This document shows, one piece after another, positions 23,426-27,286 of a stretch of DNA of 27,286 bases. The stretch covers positions 1-27,286 of the forward strand of contig JBDTOX010000165.1 in assembly GCA_039933015.1 (NCBI GenBank). Direction: 5' to 3'. Position numbers and translations under genes: made by a program. The notes beneath the pieces are model-generated. The model ran no database searches, was not told the origin of the DNA, and saw only the letters and a list, made by a program, of their open reading frames with translations. This DNA comes from JBDTOX01 sp039933015. Lineage in GTDB: Bacteria > Pseudomonadota > Gammaproteobacteria > Burkholderiales > Methylophilaceae. Numbering within the stretch: the stretch's first letter is position 1; the number at the start of each line of letters is the position of its first letter.

Positions 23426-24738
23426 TGAAACCAATTAACGTAGGCCTGCTTGGTATTGGCACTGTCGGTGGCGGCACTTTTACTGTGCTTACCCGTAACC
23501 AGGAAGAAATCACCCGCCGTGCCGGACGTCCTATCAGTATCGTCAAGGTGGCCGATCGCAACATAGAGCTAGCTAAAAAAGTAACGCACGGCAGCGTAGC
23601 AGTCACCGATGACGCCCTTTCCGTAGTGTCAGATCCTAATGTCGATATTGTGGTGGAACTGATCGGCGGTTCTACCGTTGCCAAGGAGTTGGTGCTGAAA
23701 GCCATCGAGAATGGCAAGCACGTAGTGACTGCAAACAAAGCCCTGCTGGCTTTGCATGGCAATGAAATCTTCGCCGCTGCGCAGAAAAAGGGTGTGATCG
23801 TTGCATTTGAAGCAGCTGTGGCTGGCGGTATCCCTATCATCAAGGCGGTACGTGAAGGCTTGTCCGCAAATCGCATTGAATGGATCGCCGGCATCATCAA
23901 CGGTACTACCAATTTCATCCTGTCCGAAATGCGCGAGAAAGGCCTGGCATTCGACGATGTGCTGAAAGAGGCGCAGCGTCTGGGTTATGCCGAAGCTGAC
24001 CCTACCTTTGATGTGGAAGGCATAGATGCCGCCCACAAGCTGATGATTCTGGCAGGGGTGGGCTTTGGTATCCCCATGCAGTTCGAGCAGGTTTACATCG
24101 AAGGTATTACCAAGCTGACGCGCGAAGATATCAAATATGCAGAAGAGCTAGGTTATCGCGTTAAATTACTGGGCATTACCAAGCGCACAGAGCAGGGAGT
24201 GGAGTTGCGGGTGCATCCAACGCTGATCCCAGAGAAGCGCCTGATTGCCAATGTAAACGGTGCAATGAATGCAGTTGTGGTGAAGGGTGATGCAGTTGGC
24301 CCCACGCTTTATTACGGCGCTGGCGCAGGTGCTGAGCCCACAGCCAGTGCTGTAGTCGCTGATTTGGTGGACGTGACTCGCATGCACACCGCTGATCCGC
24401 ATCAGCGCGTGCCGCACCTTGCTTTCCAGCCGGATCAATTATCCGATCTGCCTATACTACCGATGTCCGAGGTGCGCAGCGCTTATTACCTGCGCCTGCG
24501 TGCCATGGATAAGCCGGGAGTGTTGGCCGATGTGACGAAGATCCTGGGGGACCGCAATATCTCCATTGATGCCATGATGCAGAAGGAGCCGGCAGATAAT
24601 GAAACTGAAGCAGATATCATTATTCTTACGCATATCACCGTGGAGAAAAATGCGGATGAAGCGATAGCGGCGATTGAGGCCCTGCCTGCGATTGCTGGCA
24701 AAGTAACACGTATACGTATGGAAGAGCTTGGCAAATAA
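23425..24738 (+). CDS. hom: Homoserine dehydrogenase
   Basis: Reduces aspartate semialdehyde to homoserine with NAD(P)H, for threonine and methionine. 437 aa. N-terminal Rossmann loop LLGIGTVGGG near 8-17, TANKALLALHG near 101-111, the catalytic/substrate domain with GIINGTTNFIL and the signature region around AEADPTFDVEGIDAAHKL, and a C-terminal ACT domain (about 350-430, starting YYLRLRAMDKPGVLADV) for feedback control, probably by threonine. It is a monofunctional enzyme without an aspartokinase domain. It overlaps thrC by one base (TAATG). thrB is not in the cluster. Confidence 0.96.
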   Translation: MKPINVGLLGIGTVGGGTFTVLTRNQEEITRRAGRPISIVKVADRNIELAKKVTHGSVAVTDDALSVVSDPNVDIVVELIGGSTVAKELVLKAIENGKHVVTANKALLALHGNEIFAAAQKKGVIVAFEAAVAGGIPIIKAVREGLSANRIEWIAGIINGTTNFILSEMREKGLAFDDVLKEAQRLGYAEADPTFDVEGIDAAHKLMILAGVGFGIPMQFEQVYIEGITKLTREDIKYAEELGYRVKLLGITKRTEQGVELRVHPTLIPEKRLIANVNGAMNAVVVKGDAVGPTLYYGAGAGAEPTASAVVADLVDVTRMHTADPHQRVPHLAFQPDQLSDLPILPMSEVRSAYYLRLRAMDKPGVLADVTKILGDRNISIDAMMQKEPADNETEADIIILTHITVEKNADEAIAAIEALPAIAGKVTRIRMEELGK

Positions 24739-26168
24739 TGAAGTACATCAGCACTCGCGGGCAGTCGCCTGCTCTCAGTTTTAGTGAAATTTTGCTTGGC
24801 GGTCTGGCACCGGACGGCGGGCTGTACCTGCCGGAAAGCTATCCGCAATTCAGCGATACGGATTTGAGTGCCATGCGCGGCATGAATTACCGCGATTTGG
24901 CTTATGCTGTTCTAGCCCGCCTCGTGGATGACATCCCTGCGGCTGATTTGAAAGCGATCGTTGATAAAACCTATGTGCCGGAAGTCTATTGCCATGCGCG
25001 TAAAGGACAGCATGCAGCCGAGATTACACCCACACTGACGCTGGAACCCGGCCTGCATTTGCTGTCGCTCTCCAACGGCCCGACGCTGGCATTCAAGGAC
25101 ATGGCCATGCAACTGCTCGGCAACCTGTTCGAGTATGTGCTGGACAAAGTAGGGCAGGAAACCAATATTCTCGGTGCCACTTCGGGCGACACCGGTTCTG
25201 CGGCAGAATATGCCATGCGCGGCAAAAAGGGCATACGCGTGTTCATGCTGTCGCCATACAAGAAAATGAGCCGTTTCCAGACGGCGCAGATGTTCTCGCT
25301 GCAAGACCCGAATATTTTCAACATCGCTGTCAAAGGCGTATTTGACGACGCGCAGGACATAGTGAAAGCAGTCTCCAATGATGCTGCATTCAAGGCGCGC
25401 AACAAGATCGGCGCAGTCAATTCCATCAACTGGGCACGTGTCGCGGCGCAAGTGGTGTATTACTTCAAGGGCTATTTTGCCGTCACCCAATCGAATGACC
25501 AGCAGGTCAGCTTTGCCGTGCCCTCGGGTAATTTCGGCAACGTTTGTGCTGGCCATATCGCACGCATGATGGGTTTGCCGATCAAAAAGCTGGTGGTCGC
25601 CACCAACGAAAACGATGTGCTTGACGAGTTCTTCAAGACCGGCGTCTATCGCCCGCGCGGTGCAGCGAATACTTACCATACCTCCAGCCCTTCTATGGAT
25701 ATCTCCAAAGCCTCCAACTTCGAGCGGTTTGTGTTCGATCTGGTTGGACGCAATGCCGACAAAACGCGTGCATTGTGGGACGCGGTGGATGCTGGCGGTG
25801 CGTTCGATCTGAAAGCCGATGGTCTGTTCGATAAGGTAGCCGACTATGGCATGGTGTCCGGCTCCAGCAACCATGCTCATCGCATGAAGACTATCCGCTG
25901 GGTGCATGAGCAATATGGGGTCACTATTGATACGCATACTGCTGATGGCTTGAAAGTCGCCCTGGAATACCGCGAGCCGGATGTGCCTATGCTGGTGCTG
26001 GAAACCGCACTGCCAGCAAAATTCGAGGATGCCATAGTCGAGGCGCTGGGACATAAGCCGGAACGTCCGGCTGACCTTGCCGGACTCGAGGATTTGCCGC
26101 AGCGCTTTGAAGTGATGGACGCCGATGTCAAGGCGATCAAACAATATATTGTTGACCGCAGTCACTAG
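24738..26168 (+). CDS. thrC: Threonine synthase
   Basis: Converts O-phosphohomoserine to threonine with PLP. 476 aa, the longer class shared with many Proteobacteria and yeast. N-terminal MKYISTRGQSPALSFSEILL, the PLP lysine in TLAFKDMAMQ at Lys120, the phosphate-binding GATSGDTGSAAEYAM segment and the PSGNFGNVCAGHIARMMG loop are all present. The ATG shares one base with the hom stop, so translation is coupled. A 437-codon open frame on the opposite strand is a by-product of codon use and not a gene. Confidence 0.96.
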   Translation: MKYISTRGQSPALSFSEILLGGLAPDGGLYLPESYPQFSDTDLSAMRGMNYRDLAYAVLARLVDDIPAADLKAIVDKTYVPEVYCHARKGQHAAEITPTLTLEPGLHLLSLSNGPTLAFKDMAMQLLGNLFEYVLDKVGQETNILGATSGDTGSAAEYAMRGKKGIRVFMLSPYKKMSRFQTAQMFSLQDPNIFNIAVKGVFDDAQDIVKAVSNDAAFKARNKIGAVNSINWARVAAQVVYYFKGYFAVTQSNDQQVSFAVPSGNFGNVCAGHIARMMGLPIKKLVVATNENDVLDEFFKTGVYRPRGAANTYHTSSPSMDISKASNFERFVFDLVGRNADKTRALWDAVDAGGAFDLKADGLFDKVADYGMVSGSSNHAHRMKTIRWVHEQYGVTIDTHTADGLKVALEYREPDVPMLVLETALPAKFEDAIVEALGHKPERPADLAGLEDLPQRFEVMDADVKAIKQYIVDRSH

Positions 26169-26488
26169 GCGGGCATCACCTTCACGCCTTGATGCACCAC
26201 GTACTGTAGCACGGCCAGGAAGCAAGGCCGCGCCGGTACGGGGGCGCTAGCAGCGTTGGTTAGCAGATACACTTTGATCCGGGCTATGGATTCCCGTTAC
26301 TCACACCAAAAAAGTCCTTTTCAAATCCATCACCAAGCACTGCTGTAAAGAGTTAACAAGCGCATCAAAATTCCCATGCAATAACACCTTAAGGCCGAGT
26401 GCTGCCCATATGGCATGGTGGTAAGATACCTGCGCTGCAGGTATGTGCCTGGAATGCTTCATCAATTTATTGCGACAGCAGGAGAAAT
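26169..26488. other. 320-base interval between thrC and mscS
   Basis: No convincing gene. It contains a weak stem CGGCC/GGCCG around 26213-26231, a perfect inverted repeat at 26426-26444 and the ribosome site of the next gene (GGAG at 26481). I see no recognisable riboswitch or RNA gene in it. A 43-codon minus-strand open stretch at 26165-26293 has no start or recognised family. Confidence 0.5.
26426..26444. repeat. Perfect 8-bp dyad upstream of mscS
   Basis: ATACCTGC (26426-26433) and GCAGGTAT (26437-26444) around a 3-base centre, 45 bases before the mscS ATG. It may be an operator or a hairpin in the leader. Confidence 0.4.
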
Positions 26489-27286
26489 ATGCACAGGATT
26501 GTTGAGCAGCTTAGTTATCGATTCAGTCCGGACGTGATCGGCGCCTATTTGTCTCGAGTGGTGCCGGAGTTGATTGCCGCAGTCGCAACGTTTCTGGTTT
26601 TTTTTTCTGATTTGGAAAGTGCTTTCCAACGCGTTCCGCTTGTTCAGAAAGCGCACCGACCTTGACCCCACGCTGGCCGGTTTTATACAATCGGTCCTGA
26701 AAGTCGGCATCCTGTCGATCGGGGTGGTCACGGCGTTAAACGAAGTTGGTTTCAATGTGACCTCCATCCTCACTAGCCTCGGTGTTCTCGGCCTGACGTT
26801 GGGTTTTGCTGCGAAAGACACCTTATCCAATCTGATCTCGGGAGTCTTTATTTTCTGGGATCGCCCATTTGTCCTTGGGGACATGATCGAGATCGATGGC
26901 AAATATGGAACCGTGTCCAACATCACCTTGCGCTCGACCAGGGGCGTGACCCCGGATGGAAAGATGCTGGCTATTCCCAATGCGATCATCGCGAATTCTG
27001 CGGTAGCTTCTTATACCAACTTCCCCCATCTGCGTCTCGATGTGGAACTGACCATTGGACCTCGCGAGAGCTTCGGCCGGGTGCGCGAGGTGTTTCTGGG
27101 AGCAATTCAGGGTGATCAGCGCTTCATGACCGAGCCACCACCTGTCATGGTGATCAGTGCCGTTGGAGATTACAACGTCGCAGCCCAGTTTCGTGTTTGG
27201 ATCGATGATGAGTCACAACACATTGCCATGCGTTTTGAATTGCGGGAAAAACTCTTCGAGGCATTCCGCGCAGCAAACATCGATAT
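26489..27286 (+). CDS. mscS: MscS-family mechanosensitive channel, frame broken at a T9 run, 3' end outside window
   Basis: Small-conductance mechanosensitive channel of the inner membrane. The ATG at 26489 has GGAGA 4 bases before it. Codons 1-39 read in one frame up to VATFLVFF; after a run of nine T (26598-26606) the protein continues in another frame from 26607 as LIWKVLSNAFRLFRKRTDLD. Without a shift, translation stops at 26665 after 58 residues. The rest is a good MscS: the pore-helix GVLGLTLGFAAKDTLSNLISG segment, FIFWDRPFVLGD, and the beta domain with VSNITLRSTRG and MLAIPNAII. One T fewer restores a single frame. The cause may be a sequencing error, slippage-based on/off switching or a true mutation. 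The gene is cut by the window end about 226 codons after the shift. Confidence 0.85.
26598..26606 (+). repeat. T9 homopolymer at the mscS frameshift
   Basis: Nine T in a row inside the N-terminal membrane-span codons of mscS. Eight T would join the two reading frames (V-F-F-L-I-W). Runs of this length are known to be unstable both in replication and in transcription. Confidence 0.85.

Noticed and set aside
24912..26225. 437-codon open frame opposite thrC
   Set aside because: Antisense shadow of thrC codon use; no domain, no ribosome site.
26165..26293. Minus-strand open stretch of 43 codons ending VHQGVKVMPA, which looks protein-like
   Set aside because: No start codon of good quality, no recognised family, and an open run of this length is expected by chance; I could not support a gene remnant.

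Overview
The window looks like chromosomal DNA of a methylotrophic betaproteobacterium, most likely order Nitrosomonadales and probably Methylophilaceae. The evidence is the pyrG-kdsA-eno-ftsB order, a fabA-fabB pair, an alaA-hom-thrC block, and a complete methanol-dehydrogenase accessory set (mxaR, S, A, C, K, L). The family assignment is inference from gene content; no rRNA, tRNA, CRISPR array or transposase was seen.

Layout. 1-3358 (+): 3' part of ribD, tatD, then mtnA overlapped or closely followed by a FucA-like class II aldolase. That pair points to a 5'-methylthioadenosine/5'-deoxyadenosine salvage shunt ending in DHAP. A cluster of DnaA-box-like 9-mers beside AT-rich DNA lies just before mtnA. 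3359-7238 (+): a 440-bp non-coding leader, then a soluble PAS-PAS histidine kinase, an Rcp1-type single-domain response regulator and a REC-PAS-PAS protein with no output domain. A 25-bp near-identical direct repeat stands on each side of this cassette. 7239-11450 (+): pyrG-kdsA-eno-ftsB, a tight housekeeping operon.

11460-13002: ygfZ (-) and a divergent ygfX-like gene (+). 12969-19301 (-): mxaR, a secreted DUF3280/DUF2380-like protein, mxaS, mxaA, a 66-codon small ORF, mxaC, mxaK and mxaL. The MoxR-type ATPase, the DUF58 protein and the von Willebrand-A and TPR-like membrane proteins form the machine that matures PQQ methanol dehydrogenase, notably metal insertion. The structural genes mxaFJGI are not next to it. 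19509-21307 (+): fabA-fabB for unsaturated fatty acid synthesis, divergent from mxaR.

21318-27286: an Mth938-like gene (-), then alaA, a GNAT acetyltransferase, hom and thrC (+), with overlapping stop/start codons. The window ends in an MscS-type mechanosensitive channel whose frame is broken at a run of nine T. The best candidates for follow-up are the mscS T9 frameshift, the detached mxa cluster with its two extra ORFs, the DnaA-box cluster and the repeats flanking the signalling cassette.
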